Source: Glycine soja
Lineage: Eukaryota; Streptophyta; Magnoliopsida; Fabales; Fabaceae
Direction of reading: 5' to 3'
Assembly: GCF_004193775.1 (NCBI RefSeq)
Contig: NC_041021.1
Location: 5,652,001-5,716,000, forward strand
Length of the DNA stretch: 64,000 nt
Part shown: piece by piece, positions 1 to 11,690 of the stretch
Layout of the letters: each line of letters begins with the position of its first letter
Numbering within the stretch: the first letter of the stretch is position 1
Translations under genes and position numbers: made by a program
Notes under the pieces: model-generated
What the model saw: only the letters and a program-made list of their open reading frames with translations
Databases searched by the model: none
Told to the model about the DNA's origin: nothing

Positions 1-1140
1 TTTTTTAGGCGATGACAAAAGTTTGGTTTATGAATTGATTTTAGCCTTAGTTTCACTTTGGTTATTAGTCGATTCGATTAAGAAAGAAAAATCCCAAAGA
101 GAAAACGTCCGATTGATTTTTTTTTATTTATTTTACTAAAAGATATTTTTGATTATTATATTATTATTTTACCTCTTTTTGGTTTCCAACGTGGTTACGG
201 CATGACCGAACGATCGGATTTCATTTTAACAGAAATTAACGGATATTACAATTCAAATGATCGGTGAAAATTTATTTTATTATTTTATTAGGCGAGAAAA
301 TGACTTAAGTAAATGACTATAGCACGTCAAAAGGGGGTACAGAAAGTAAATGAAACGAGAATAAAAGCACGTGAAAACAAATGAGGACCACTAAGGGTAC
401 ATAGAATGAGTTGAAAAGTTCAATTTCGGGAACTTACCGGTTGAAGACCGAAGAACGACGAAGAACAAACGAAGAACGTTGAAGAATGGTTGAAAATCTT
501 CGCGAAATCACCCACGGAAACGTTACGGAAGCGCCTCGACTTGGATTTTCTTCACGGAAACAATTTTTTTCATTAATTTCAAGTGATTCTCGAATTACCA
601 GGAGGGCTGAATATATTTTCCTTTCACCTCTCCCCCTATTTATAGGAAAATGGGGGAGAAGCTTGCCACCCAGCTCGCCCAGGCGAGCTAGGTTGCTTCC
701 TCCAGAAGCAACCGCCTTATGGAGGAATTTTCTGGAAGGCCTAAGTGGGTCTGGTTGCTATTTGCACCCCCATTTTAACTAAATACACCCCTTGCTCTTT
801 TTTGGTAATTCTTTTTCCGTAACGTTACGAAACTTTACGAATTTCGTAACGATGCTTGTTTTCTTTCCGTAATATTACGAAACCTTACGGATTACGTATT
901 TATCCCCTATTTTGCCTTTCGGAACGTTACAAAACTTTACGGATTGCACACTAACACTTCCTTTTAATTTCCGGCATGTCACGGAACTTCACGGATTGTG
1001 CTACAATGCTTTATTTTGACTTCTGGCATGTCATGGAACTTCACGAATTGCCTAACGATGGGTGTCAAGTACCTCGAAGTGGTCAAACGAGGGTCGCATC
1101 CCAACAATGGATGGTCCCCGGACGAAATTAGGGTATGACA
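1..1140 (-). repeat. 3' LTR of element A, partial
   Basis: Bases 1-1140 match about 15024-16162 nearly base for base, ending in the same GGTATGACA before the PPT. The U5-side portion lies beyond the window start. It contains a TATTTATA (minus-strand TATA) near 640 and the repeated TTACG motifs of U3 at about 820-1040. Confidence 0.93.
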
Positions 1141-1155
1141 GTTGCCCCTCTTTAC
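1141..1155 (-). other. Polypurine tract of element A
   Basis: On the minus strand the bases next to the 3' LTR read AAAGAGGGGCAAC, a purine-rich tract in the position where plus-strand DNA synthesis is primed. The same tract sits beside the 3' LTR of element C at 25498. Confidence 0.85.
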
Positions 1156-1325
1156 TTGTCTTTTATTGGAGATAAAAGGGAAGTAAAGATAAGACATTAA
1201 TTTTGTTCGAGCGAAACACCATTCAGCCAGTGAACCTCCCTGCCAGCGGAACCTGCAAAAATTTGAAAATTAGTACCGACACATCATCCTAATACTGTCG
1301 AATTTGTTCCTCTCGGTTGATACAA

Positions 1326-1925
1326 GACGCAGAATGACCATAATTTGTCTATGCGTTTTGTTGGAAACGATCTAGCCTGGGCGGCGAGATACAAAATTAC
1401 CATAATCTGTCTCTACATGCCACCAGACACGATCGCCTCTGGATGGCGAAAGGGTGCGCGGAATGACCATAATTTGTCTCCGCCCACCTCTTGACTTACT
1501 GTTTTTGAATGACAAAGGGCGCAGACTTGTCTCTGCGCGTTTATCACCCGCCTCGCTGCTCCTGAATGATAAAGGGCGCATAATCTGTCTCTGCACGTTT
1601 ACCCACTCAGCTTGTTGTTCTTGAATGACAAAGGGCGCAGAATCTGTCTCTGCGCGTTTACCCACTCAACTTGTTGTTCCAAAATGATAAAGGGCGCAGA
1701 ATCTGTCTCTACGCGTTTACCCACTCAGCTTGTTGTTCCTGAATGATAAAGGCCGCAGAATCTGTCTCTGCGCGTTTACCCACTCAGCTTGTTGTTCCTG
1801 AATGATAAAGGGCGCATAATTCGTCTATGCGCGTTTACCCACTTAGCTTGTTGTTCCTGAATGATAAAGGGCGCAAAATTTGTCTATGCGCGTTTACCAC
1901 CCAACTTGCTATCATGCTTTGAGTC
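1326..1925 (-). repeat. Hairpin-bearing tandem array, about 59-bp units (element A 3' region)
   Basis: About seven units of roughly 59 bp carry the core AAAGGGCGCAGA...TCTCTGCGCG, with cores near 1514, 1571, 1630, 1690, 1750, 1809 and 1867. Looser relatives lie upstream from 1326. Each core can fold: GCGCAGA pairs with TCTGCGC around a 6-7 base loop. The unit near 1810 has GCGCATA paired with TATGCGC, a compensated change. Units near 1571, 1690 and 1867 carry uncompensated mismatches. Tandem repeats in the 3' region are known for Ogre/Tat elements. Confidence 0.85.
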
Positions 1926-4231
1926 TTATAGATAGCAAAGGAAAGTTTTAAATGGATAACCACTCGGGTATCTCCGCATGTCACGTGACTCCAGTGTCAG
2001 TATGACAGAAATTGTCTGCGCGGAAGATGACGTAAATCTCCGCGTGTCAACGGGCTTGTTGGCCGCGATTGACAAAGGGTGTAGATGACGACGTTAGTCT
2101 CTGCGTGCTATCCTGCTTTGAGTCTTAGAGATAGCAAAAGAAAGTTTAAACAAATAACCACTCGGGTATCTCCACATGTCACGTGACTCCAGTGTCAGTA
2201 TGACAGAAATTGTGGGGGCTACCGACAAAAGCGAGGCTCTCGCTCCTACGTATCCTCAATGAGGAACTCAGACCTACGTAGTTCTGGACAACTTGTGAGA
2301 CTAAAAATAGTCTCGGTGTTTTCTTCACTAAAATGCGAACATGCTTTAGTAAAGAGAGAAAACTTCCAACTAAACAGAGCAGCATATGTTTTTTTGATGA
2401 AAAACAATGTGTCTACCGGGGAAGGGGAGTATGCTGATGAAATCTTCTCATAACCACAAATGAAATTTTGGATGTTAGCATTTAATTTCTAAATGATCAT
2501 TTAGAGGAAACACTGGGTTCAACAAAAATAGAAGAAAATTACTCAAAGTGTATCAATCTCACACAGCTAAGTGTTTCATCCTAATTCCGAACCATAGGTA
2601 TGTCATGACTTGATTCCACATCATATATTCATTCGGGAAGCATTCTCATGCCATTTTTGACACGGGTACATCTTTTGAAAGACTCCTTATGCTACCTGTC
2701 CACAAATATACATATTTTGAAAGGCATTTTTTGCTATTCATTCACACTTTGCAAGGCATTTTTATGCCATATATATATATATATATATATTCACATATAT
2801 ACATACCGTTGAAAGGTATTTCCCATGCTACCTAGGTGCAAGGTATTCCTCATGGGGCAGCCAAATTTAAATTCTAATAAAAAAACCTCTCAAACATGTC
2901 CTAATATTCATGCCTTTTTACATTCAAAACCAAAATTTAGATTCCTAAGCATAAGTCATGCTTCCTTACATTGAAATTAAAAGCTTGGGTTCCTAGGCCT
3001 AGAATTGCATTCGGGCACTCATTTTAAATCCTTCATGATGTCCCTATATATATAAAACAGTTCCACAATCTCAAGCTTACAAAACCATGCTCATATGTCA
3101 CTGAGGCATTTCACCGAGCACTTGGTGGGCGCATGTTTAGGCATGAATAGCAAGAGAGTGGGGGCAATGTGGCATGCCCCATCGCTTCAGGATGCATCCT
3201 AGGCCTAAGGCCATCCCCTACAACCCCTCAATTCAAACCAATCAAGCATGAAAACAAACCAAAATTGCCCCACAAATTTGAGCACATTCCTACAATTTAG
3301 AGCACCAAAAGAAGACCAAAATACACCAATGGAAAGCTAGAAAGCTCAAGGATGAGATACTTACTTGTTGGAGCGGGTAACAACACTAAGAATGGAAGCA
3401 AAAGCGCAAAAATGGTGGCCTAGGGGTGAAAAACCCTTAATTACTGTGAGCTCTCTTTTTTGAATGAGGGGGGGGGGAAGTTTTTGAGTGCAGAAAACGT
3501 TCCCCTCCCTCGTTTTTTATATTTTGGTGCAGGGGTTGCTCGCCCAGGCGAGCTAACCTGCCCTTTTTTTTTTGCGCTATCATGAGTATGGTCCTCTACG
3601 GGTCGACATTCACTTACTCGAACCCACTCAAGGTAGATTAGGCATCCATTATTTATTTTAAACAAACAATAGTAATAATTACTGTGAATTTAAAGGATAC
3701 TGGGCTGCCTTGCAGCGGCGTTTTCCGCTTGTCCAGGGCTGGGAAGGGATGACGATCTGTCGGTCGTGACCCTAGCCTCTATTTGCGTCCGTCCCTAAGT
3801 AACTGAAAGTAGGAAACAACAACGCGTAGCAAATCGTGACTGCATCGTCGTCTTACCTTGATTGGTTTCTGCCCTTAACTTTGTCTTGACCTCTGACTAT
3901 GGCCTAAGACGATTCTGCCCCTGTTATCAAAAAAATATGCATGCGTATGCATATGCATGAATGTTTTGCAATAATCTTCTTAGTAAAAGCTGGTTAGGTT
4001 CAGTTTTGATTAAGCGCTTGGGGCACCCCATGAACTGAGCGAAAGGGCTCAGGTTATCACAAACTAACACATGGTTTAAAACCAAAGTGAGGACTGAAGC
4101 CTCAAACCCATGTTCTCTTCTTTTAAAAGATTGTGACGAGAGATATACAATAGACAGGAATCCCTGGGGGAAACCAAGAAGACACACAAAAATAAAAGAA
4201 CATGCAGCGACATCCTTAATTGCCCCAGATT
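1926..4231 (-). other. Element A 3' untranslated region
   Basis: No coding frame is recognisable. It holds a second partial repeat of the array edge (1910-1990 against 2105-2205), a block with paired TACGTA motifs (about 2220-2285), a (TA)n run (2778-2799), degenerate GAAAGGCATTTTTTGCTA repeats (2650-2830), a G run (3470-3478), and a GCTCGCCCAGGCGAGC palindrome (3538-3553) like that in the LTR promoters. The stretch 3690-3790 resembles 29070-29165 in element C. Confidence 0.7.
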
Positions 4232-5095
4232 CTAAGCATAGTATCGCTTGACAACATCAGAGTTCACAGGTAAAGGTAGCTCCTCGCCATCCATGTTGGT
4301 AAGCACCAGGGCTCCTCTGGAAAAAGCCATTTTCACAACGAAAGGCCCTTCGTAGTTCAGGGCCCACTTCCCTCGATTATCTTTAACAGCATGGGACATC
4401 TTTTTCAGCACAAGGTCTCCCTCATGGAACTTGCGCAAGCGTACCTTCTTGTCGAACGCATTCTTCATTCTTTGTTGATACAGGCGCCCATGACTCATGG
4501 CCGTCATGCGCTTACCTTCAATAAGGTTGAGTTGGTCATAGCGTGTTTGAGCCCACTCTGATTCTTCTAACCCCAATTCTGCTAGTATCCTCTGGGAAGG
4601 GATCTCTACTTCAAACGGGAGTACCGCTTCCATTCCATAAACCAAGGAATACGGCATTGCCCTAGTAGAAGTTCGTACTGAAGTTCGGTATCCATGCAAG
4701 GCAAAAGGCAACATCTCATGCCAATCTTTGTATGATAATGTCATCTTCTTAATAATTTTCTTAATATTCTTGTTGGCTGCTTCCACGGCTCCGTTCATCT
4801 TTGGCCGGTAGGGCATGGAGTTGTGATGCTGGATTTTGAAATCCGCACACATTTCCTGCATCATCTTGTTATTCAAGTTGGTGCCATTGTCAGTAATGAT
4901 CTTCCTAGGGAGTCCGTACCGACAAATCAGCTCCCTCTTTATGAATCTGACCACTACACTCCTCGTGACATTGGTGTAGGAAGCCGCCTCGACCCACTTG
5001 GTGAAATAATCTATCGCCACGAGAATGAAGCGGTGACCGTTCGAAGCCTTGGGCTTTATGGCCCTGATGACATCTATTCCCCACATGGAAAAAGG
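4232..5095 (-). pseudogene. Integrase catalytic core and C-terminal domain (element A pol)
   Basis: This would insert the element cDNA into the genome. The open piece of 284 residues (numbered from the Met at 5086) begins inside the integrase core at GIDVI, the first catalytic Asp. It continues with TDNGTN (second Asp, residue 66) and NGAVEAANKN (Glu, residue 102), giving the D-35-E spacing. The C-terminal part (about residues 190-284) has the usual basic end domain ending in VVKRYYA. The zinc-binding H-H-C-C module lies in the preceding open piece (C-x-x-C at 5160-5180), separated by an in-frame TAG at 5096-5098, where relatives usually have Trp. No chromodomain is visible, as expected for Tat elements. 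Confidence 0.92.
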
Positions 5096-7153
5096 CTAAG
5101 GGGCGGACATGACATTCAGAGGATGTGGCGGAGCATTGACATTGTCTGCGAACGCTTGACACTTGTGGCATTTCCTTACATGGACGCAGCAATCACCTTC
5201 CATGGTGAGCCAGTAACAACCTGCCCTCAGGATCTTCCTGGCCATAGCATGCCCATTGGCGTGCGTTCCAAACGAACCCTCGTGGACTTCCTCGATCATG
5301 TGGTTTGCCTCTTTGGCATCCACGCATCGCAGGAGAGTCATGTCGTGGTTTCTTTTATATAGTATGCTCCCGCTCATGAAGAAACCGGCCGCCAATCTCC
5401 TCAATGTCCTTTTATCATTGTCGGAAGTCTCCGGTGGGTACTCTTTGCTTTCGACATATCGCTTGATATCGAAATACCAAGGCTTATCGTCTGGTTCCTC
5501 TTCCACCTGGCAACAATGTGCGGGTTTGCCACGACACCAGAACTCAATGTATGGTAGATCCCTGTGCGGCGTTAGCTGGAACATGGACGCCAAAGTGGCA
5601 AGCGCATCAGCCATTTGATTTTCCTCCCAGGGAGCATGATGGAAGGAGATCTCATCAAAGGAATTAGCCATCTCCTTGATATAGGCTTTGTAGGGTATCA
5701 GCTTAGGGTCTCTAGTTTCCCATTCCCCTCTCAGCTGATGGATCACCAACGCTGAGTCCCTGTACACCTTGAGTAGCTTGACATTAGAGTCAATCGCTGC
5801 CTGGACGGCCAGGGCACATGCTTCATACTCAGCCATATTGTTGGTACAATCGAACCCTAGCCTGGCTGTGAAAGGTATACATTGATTGTCTGGAGAGACC
5901 AATACTGCTCCAATGCCATGGCCTAGAATGTTTGACGCTCCATCAAACCACACGGTCCATTTGTCCCGGTCCTCATCTAGTTTTTCCTCAAACAAGGCCA
6001 TGATGTCCTCATCCGGGAATTCGGGATGCATGGGCTGATAGTCGTTGAGAGGCTGCTGAGCCAAATAATCTGCTAAGGCGCTTCCTTTTATCGCCTTTTG
6101 GGTGACGTAAACTATATCAAACTCGGATAGCAAGACTTGCCATCGGGTGATCCGTCCCGTAAGAGCTGGCTTTCCAAAGATGTACTTAACCGGGTCCATC
6201 TTGGATATCAACCAGGTGGTATGGCTCAGCATGTATTGTCTTAGGCGATGGGATGCCCAGACTAAAGCACAACATGTTCTTTCGAGCAGGGAGTAATTCA
6301 TTTCACAGGCTGTGAACTTCTTACTCAAGTAGTAGACAGCACGCTCTTTATTTCCGGACTCGTCATGTTGCCCCAGCATACATCCCATCGACTCATCCAA
6401 AATCGTTATATACAAGATGAGAGGCCTTCCGGGTACCGGTGGCATAAGCACAGGAGGATTCATGAGACACTTTTTGATCCTCCCAAATGCCTCTTGACAA
6501 TCCTCATTCCAATGGTCGGTTTGGTTTTTGTGTAAGAGTTTGAACAACGGCTCACAAATAGCAGTGAGCTGTGATATGAATCTGGCAATATAATACAAAC
6601 GTCCCAGGAAACCTCGGACTTGCCTCTTGGTACGGGGTTCCGGCATCTCAAGGATGGCCTTCACCTTTTCGGGGTCTACTTCTATCCCTTTCTGGCTTAC
6701 GATGAAACCTAGCAATTTCCCTGATTTGACCCCAAAAGTGCACTTAGCGGGGTTCAACCTCAATTGATACTTCCTAAGCCTTTCGAACAACTTCCGCAGG
6801 TTGACAAGGTGTTCCTCCTCGTATTTAGATTTGGCAATTATGTCATCCACATAGATCTCGATCTCTTGGTGCATCATATCGTGGAACAAAGATACCATAG
6901 CCCGTTGATAAGTTGCCCTAGCATTCTTGAGTCCAAAGGACATCACCTTGTAACAAAACGTTCCCCACAGGGTGACAAAGGTAGTCTTTTCCATATCCTC
7001 TGGCGCCATCTTTATCTGATTGTAACCGGAGAACCCATCCATGAAGGAAAATAAAGCAAAATTGGCCGTATTATCCAGAAGGATATCGATGTACGGCAAA
7101 GGAAAGTTGTCTTTGGGACTGGCCTGATTCAGGTCCTGATAATCCATACATAT
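5096..7153 (-). pseudogene. Reverse transcriptase, RNase H, second (archaeal-type) RNase H, integrase zinc module (element A pol)
   Basis: The 683-residue open piece starts within the RT palm. FMDGFSGYNQIKM carries the first catalytic Asp and YVDD (residues 99-102) the active-site pair. A retroviral-type RNase H/connection region follows (about 215-365). Then comes a second complete-looking RNase H fold with Asp402 (WFDGAS), Glu440 (MAEYEA), Asp464 (YRDSAL) and Asp514 (ADALA), the archaeal-like RNase H known from Tat elements. The piece ends with the integrase H-H-C-C region (KCHKCQ). It is separated from the upstream RT N-terminus by TGA at 7154-7156, readable as an Arg CGA with C changed to T, and from integrase by TAG at 5096. 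Confidence 0.93.
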
Positions 7154-7679
7154 TCACACCTTCCCATCCTTCTTAGGGACTGGTACAATGTTGGCAACCC
7201 ATTCTGGGTACCGAGCGACAGCCAAAAACCAAGCGTCAAATTGTTTCATTACCTCTTCTTTTATCTTCAAGGATGTCTCGGGCTTCATCCTTCTCAGTTT
7301 CTGTTTTACCGGGGGACACTCGGGATTTAGGGGTAATCGGTGTTGTACAATGTCTGAACTTAAACCGGGCATATCTTGGTACGACCAAGCAAAGATGTCT
7401 TGGTAGTCTCTTAGCAGGCCTGTTAATTCTTCACGGATGGGTGCGGTCATACCCGTGCCTATCTTTACTTCCTATTTTCCACTACCAGTTCCCAAGTCTA
7501 CTAGTTCTGTCTCTTCTTGATGAGGCCCCATTTCTTGGTCCTCATGGGCGACTATCCTTTCCAACTCCGGGGGAAGTCCCACATCCTCGTTGTCTTCATC
7601 TTCTGTTTGATTCGTTTCTTGCTCGAAGTCGATGGGCGGGTCCCAGGTATTAGTACCTTCGAGGGACTCGTCGTCGGAT
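7154..7679 (-). pseudogene. Pol leader and RT N-terminus (element A)
   Basis: Downstream of the candidate 3' splice site (AG at 7681-7680) an acidic reading frame runs from 7679 to a TAG at 7474-7472. It then continues in the same frame through the RT N-terminal motif (LLRDYQDIFAWSYQDMPGL region, about 7380-7430) to the TGA at 7154. The acidic leader rich in Asp/Glu followed by this motif is typical of legume Ogre pol. Two stops break it. The frame matches the protease exon if the 182-nt intron is removed, which supports that intron model. Confidence 0.75.
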
Positions 7680-7861
7680 CTGGCATTTTAAACATAAAGA
7701 AGTAAACATGCAAATGGATGAGAATGGGTAGAGACACAGGAACAGATGAAGAAAGATCTTTGTATTATAGATTCAGGAACAAAAGACACAAAGCCTTAAC
7801 AAAAGGAAACTCTAAAGCCTAGGCCCAACTGTAGAGCTTTTAAAGCCATAAAAAGGTTTAC
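7680..7861 (-). other. Candidate spliced intron between protease and RT (element A)
   Basis: On the minus strand the protease frame ends in AAT followed by GTAAACC, and 182 nt later TTTAAAATGCCAG ends in AG. The interval is T-rich with several stops in the protease frame. Joining the two sides keeps a single frame into pol, and the unspliced frame stops at once (TAA 7860-7858). Ogre elements are known to have an intron at exactly this position. The exact sites are read by eye, without transcript support. Confidence 0.65.
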
Positions 7862-8955
7862 ATTATGCTTGTCGCGTAAATGTCCGGGCGCTCCTCCACT
7901 CGCCAATTTCCTAGTCGGAAATCAGGAGGGCATGGTCGTACCAAATCCGACCCACTCGGGGCATCATCTTCGCATATTGCAATGACTTGGCCTTCGTCCC
8001 CTAGACCCACGCTTATAAAGCTCCTACTTATATGGCGGGGCAGGCTTCCTTCGTCTTCTTGCCTTAACCGCGAGCCTTGACTTCCGCTTTTCCTTATATT
8101 TGCCTGTGTGGGTTTGTAGCCTAACCCAAACTTCCCACGATTTCCTTTGGCGCTTATCAGGCTAGTTATGCCACTGTTGTCCTTGCCTAAACCTATTCCG
8201 GGCTCGTAACCATTCCCCAACATTACCCGGGCCACCATTACTGCCGTATCTGACAGGCAAGGTTGCCCAGAGAAAGAATCCACAGAGAAAATGCTTACCA
8301 CCTCGAAAGACTGGAAAGCGGTTTCTAATGACTCCTCCGCGGCCTCCATATATGGCATAGAGGATGGGCAACTCACCAAGATGTCTTCCTCGCCCGATAC
8401 GATAACCAAATGCCCTTCCACTACGAACTTCAATTTCTGGTGGAGCGTAGAGGGAACGAATCCCACCGAATAGATCCACGGACGTCCTAACAGGCAGCTG
8501 TAAGGGGGGTTGATATCCATTATTTGAAAGGTAACCTGACAGATGTGAGGGCCTATCTGTACCGGGAGGTCAATCTCTCCTTTAACCTCTCGGCGGGTGC
8601 CGTCGAAGGCACGAACTACCATGGAACTTGGCTTTAGATGGGAAGCATTAAACGGTAATTTCTCCAAAGTGCTTTTGGGAATCACGTTTAAACTCGAACC
8701 ATTATCGATGAGCACCTTGGCTACAACGTGGTCCATACACTTGACTGATACATGCAAAGCCTTGTTATGCCCTCTTCCCTCGGCAGGGATTTCTTCTTCG
8801 GCGAAGGCGAGATAGTTGTTGGCGGTGATATTATTGACGAGCCCTCCAAAGCCTTCTACAGAGATATCTTGGGCCACATGGGCTTCGTTCAAAACCTTTA
8901 CTAGCAAAGCCCGATGAGGCTCCAAGCTCATGAGTAATTCCAACAGCGAGACCAT
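7858..8955 (-). pseudogene. Aspartic protease with C-terminal G-patch (element A)
   Basis: This would cleave Gag and Pol during particle maturation. The 365-residue open piece (Met at 8955 is an internal codon) has the active site VLIDNGSSLN at residues 82-90. This is Asp-Asn-Gly in place of the usual Asp-Thr/Ser-Gly, a variant typical of this lineage. The flap/dimer region ends with CLLGRPWIY at about 154-162. After a 75-residue linker comes a G-patch-like segment (about 243-282, GNGYEPGIGLGK ... GLGY). G-patches after protease are known in betaretroviruses. The frame to gag is broken by a shift near 8930-8990. Confidence 0.85.
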
Positions 8956-11420
8956 GGCCGGGGTTTTGTTGAGCTGCTCAATAACCTTGAACTCGCTTCC
9001 TCTAGCGATACCTCCTTCTTTCCATAGCCATCTCTTTTCTCCGGAAGACCTTTCATCGGGATATCCTCATTTGGAGTGACGAGCGTTTTATCATCTTGTT
9101 CTTCCACTACCTTTGCCTTCCCCTTGACGTTTGTGGGCTGAATTGGTAGGTCGGGGGGCGCAAACACGCGACCGCTGCGGGTCACACCGCTCAGCCCTGT
9201 GAGATTGGTTACCTTGGCCGACAACGAACTGATGTCGGTGGCTTCTTCTTCCTCTTCGTTCGGAGGTGTGTACCTCCATGGGACTGCGTGGCTGTTTTGG
9301 TATGGGAAAGGGACAGGTTTAGCTGCCGAGGGGTGTCGGGGCTTTTGCAAAGCTACGCCCTTGGTGAAATATATCACCAAAGGTTTAGGCCTTCCAGAAC
9401 TTCTCTCATCCACGGACTGCATACATATATGCTGCTCTTCCCTCCCCTCATCACCGACTTCCAGTCGGCCTTGATCTATCATTCACTGCAATAATTCCTC
9501 TACTGCCAAACATGTTTCCAGGCTATGTAGCTCGCCGGGATGCAACAAACAAGAATCCTCTTTATGCCCACCGTGGGGAATCACACCTCCCTTTTGTAGG
9601 ACCTCAAAGATAAACCTCCTAGGGGTTGCCACGTCCTTTAAAGGTTTAGACCTGCACGGCCTATCTGACTCAATGGCATTAACCGCTCCCCCTCCGTGAT
9701 TGGCGAGCGGGTTGGTTTTCACGTTGGGCCGATCCTCTTGAAATGTCAGCCATCCAACATCTATCAAATGTTGGACATTGTATTTAAGGGCCAAGAATTT
9801 TTCGATGGAATGCCCTGGGGTATTCCTATGGTACGTGCAAGTTGCGTTAGGATCATACCCCTTTGGGAAAAGGGGTTGGAAGATCTTCCCGGGAGTTATT
9901 ACGGCCAATTGGTTGGCGATGAGGGACGACAAGAGGTCTTCATACGTCATTGGGAGTGGGGTGAATTCTGGAATTGGCATCGGGGGAAAGTTCCTCATTG
10001 CATTGGAATTGTCGACCGGGCGAGTCGTGGTTGGAGTTGGAACTTGGGGGGCCTCCCTCTAGACGGGTGCCTTAGGCTGCATGGGTGCTAAATTAGAGGA
10101 GTTCCCAGCGTGAGCTGAGAAGCTCGGATGATGTTGCGCGTACTGATGTGTACCATGAGATGTCTGCGGGGGTTTGACCCATGCGGGCGCCGAAGTGATG
10201 GCGTGGGCATCTCCCTCCTTCCTTTTTGCCCCAGTTGCTCCGATTCTTTTAGCATTGGCACTTGTGGAGGAAACGTAATCGAACTTCCCTCTTTTCAACC
10301 CTACCTCGATTCTTTCCCCGGCGAATACTAGGTCCGCGAAGCTGGACGGCATGTAGCCTACCAACTTCTCATAGTAAAACACTGGCAAGGTGTCTACCAT
10401 CATGGTGATCATCTCCCTTTCGACCATGGGAGGGGCCACTTGTGCTGCCAGGTCTCTCTACCGCTGTGCGTATTCTTTAAATGTCTCACCTTCCTTTTTG
10501 AACATATTCTATAGCTGAGTGCGATTGGGAGCCATCTCAGAATTATACTGATATTACCTTAGGAAAGCAGTAATCAGGTCCTTCCAAGTACGGATGCGGG
10601 AAGCTTCCAGATTAGTGTACCAAACAACCGCGACCCCGACCAAGCTATCTTGGAAAAAGTGTATTAATAGCTTCTCATCCCTAGAGTGCGCGCCCATCTT
10701 GCGACAATACATCTTAAGATGGTTCTTGGGACATATCGTCCCTTTATACTTGTCGAAGTCCGGCACTTTGAATTTTGGGGGGATAACAACATCTGGTACC
10801 AAGCAAAGATCCGTCATGTCCACGAATGGATAGTCACCAAAGCCTTCAACAGCCCTCAATCTCTCCTCGAGGAGATCGAGTTTCCTTCTTTCTTCGGTCG
10901 CCGGGGGTGGTCCTTCTGTGGACAAGATTATTGGCTGCGCTATGAGGTTGGACTGAGGCAAAGTGTTGGGTGCCGGCCCCTCGACGGGGATCGGGGGGTA
11001 GAACTCGAAATCCCCTTGGGCATACTCTTGATGATCTTTGTGGACCTCGTCTGGCTGTCGAGGAGGCTCCCCTTCAAGGATGGGAGAGGAGATATGACCT
11101 GCCTCATCTTGCATGACTGGCGGCGTGTAATTAGGTAGCAATCCATAAGGGTAAGCCATCTGGTTGTATCCCAAATGGGGGTTACTGTTGTGCCCCAGTG
11201 TGCTCCTTCCTCGTCCTACTGTATTTGGGGGAGGATGGTGCGCGGTAGCTAGGAGAGTTGGGTCTGCTTTGGCAGCCGAACTGACAGCGGCCATGGTGGC
11301 CACGTTTTTCTCCATGGGTTGCCTCATTCCTAGCATGGCCTCCATCATAGAAGCAATTTGTTCTTTCAAAGCCGACATGCCAGCTTTCATCTGTTCTTGT
11401 GTCTCCTCTTGATCACCCAT
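8928..11420 (-). pseudogene. Gag polyprotein (element A), broken
   Basis: The start is the ATG at 11420, opening with an acidic, helical, Met-rich N-terminus also seen in the gags of B and C. The retrotransposon gag (capsid-like) domain is at about 10554-10780 minus strand (KGTICPKNHLKMYCRKMG ... VVWYTNLE). It is followed by a proline-rich linker and a zinc-binding-like stretch at about 9790-9850 (CTYHRNTPGHSIEKF, a C/H pattern that is not a standard CCHC). In-frame stops occur near 10551 (TAA), 10458 (TAG), 10059 (TAG) and 9480 (TGA), and a frameshift near 8990. About 830 codons in total, normal for Ogre gag. Confidence 0.88.
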
Positions 11421-11690
11421 CGTTCTAGATTTGGATCTGGTGCGATAGGGATGCCTTGTGGCGCGTTTAGTTATGGTTTTTTTCCTAGAAAAACCAAACG
11501 TGAGGAGTAGGTAAAAATTTATGAATGCATGCTAGGGATAGAATGCAGGGGTGATTTCGCACTGACTTTTGGAGTAAAAACATGGGATGAACTCATTTTA
11601 TTCAAAAAGTTTATAACTAGTCAAGATCTGAGTGACAATACAAGTTCCCTAGCGGTTCCTAATTATATGGGCAATTAAATCTATCATATG
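11421..11690 (-). other. Spacer between ORF1 and gag (element A)
   Basis: A non-coding spacer of 270 bp. Its sequence around 11521-11610 is closely matched in element C at about 35935-36010, just downstream of C's ORF1, marking how far A-like sequence extends in C. Confidence 0.6.

Noticed and set aside
2778..2799. (TA)n run as a possible promoter or origin
   Set aside because: A simple microsatellite inside the 3' region of element A, with no adjacent signal.
4823..5362. 179-codon plus-strand frame
   Set aside because: Antisense shadow of the integrase and RNase H region of element A.
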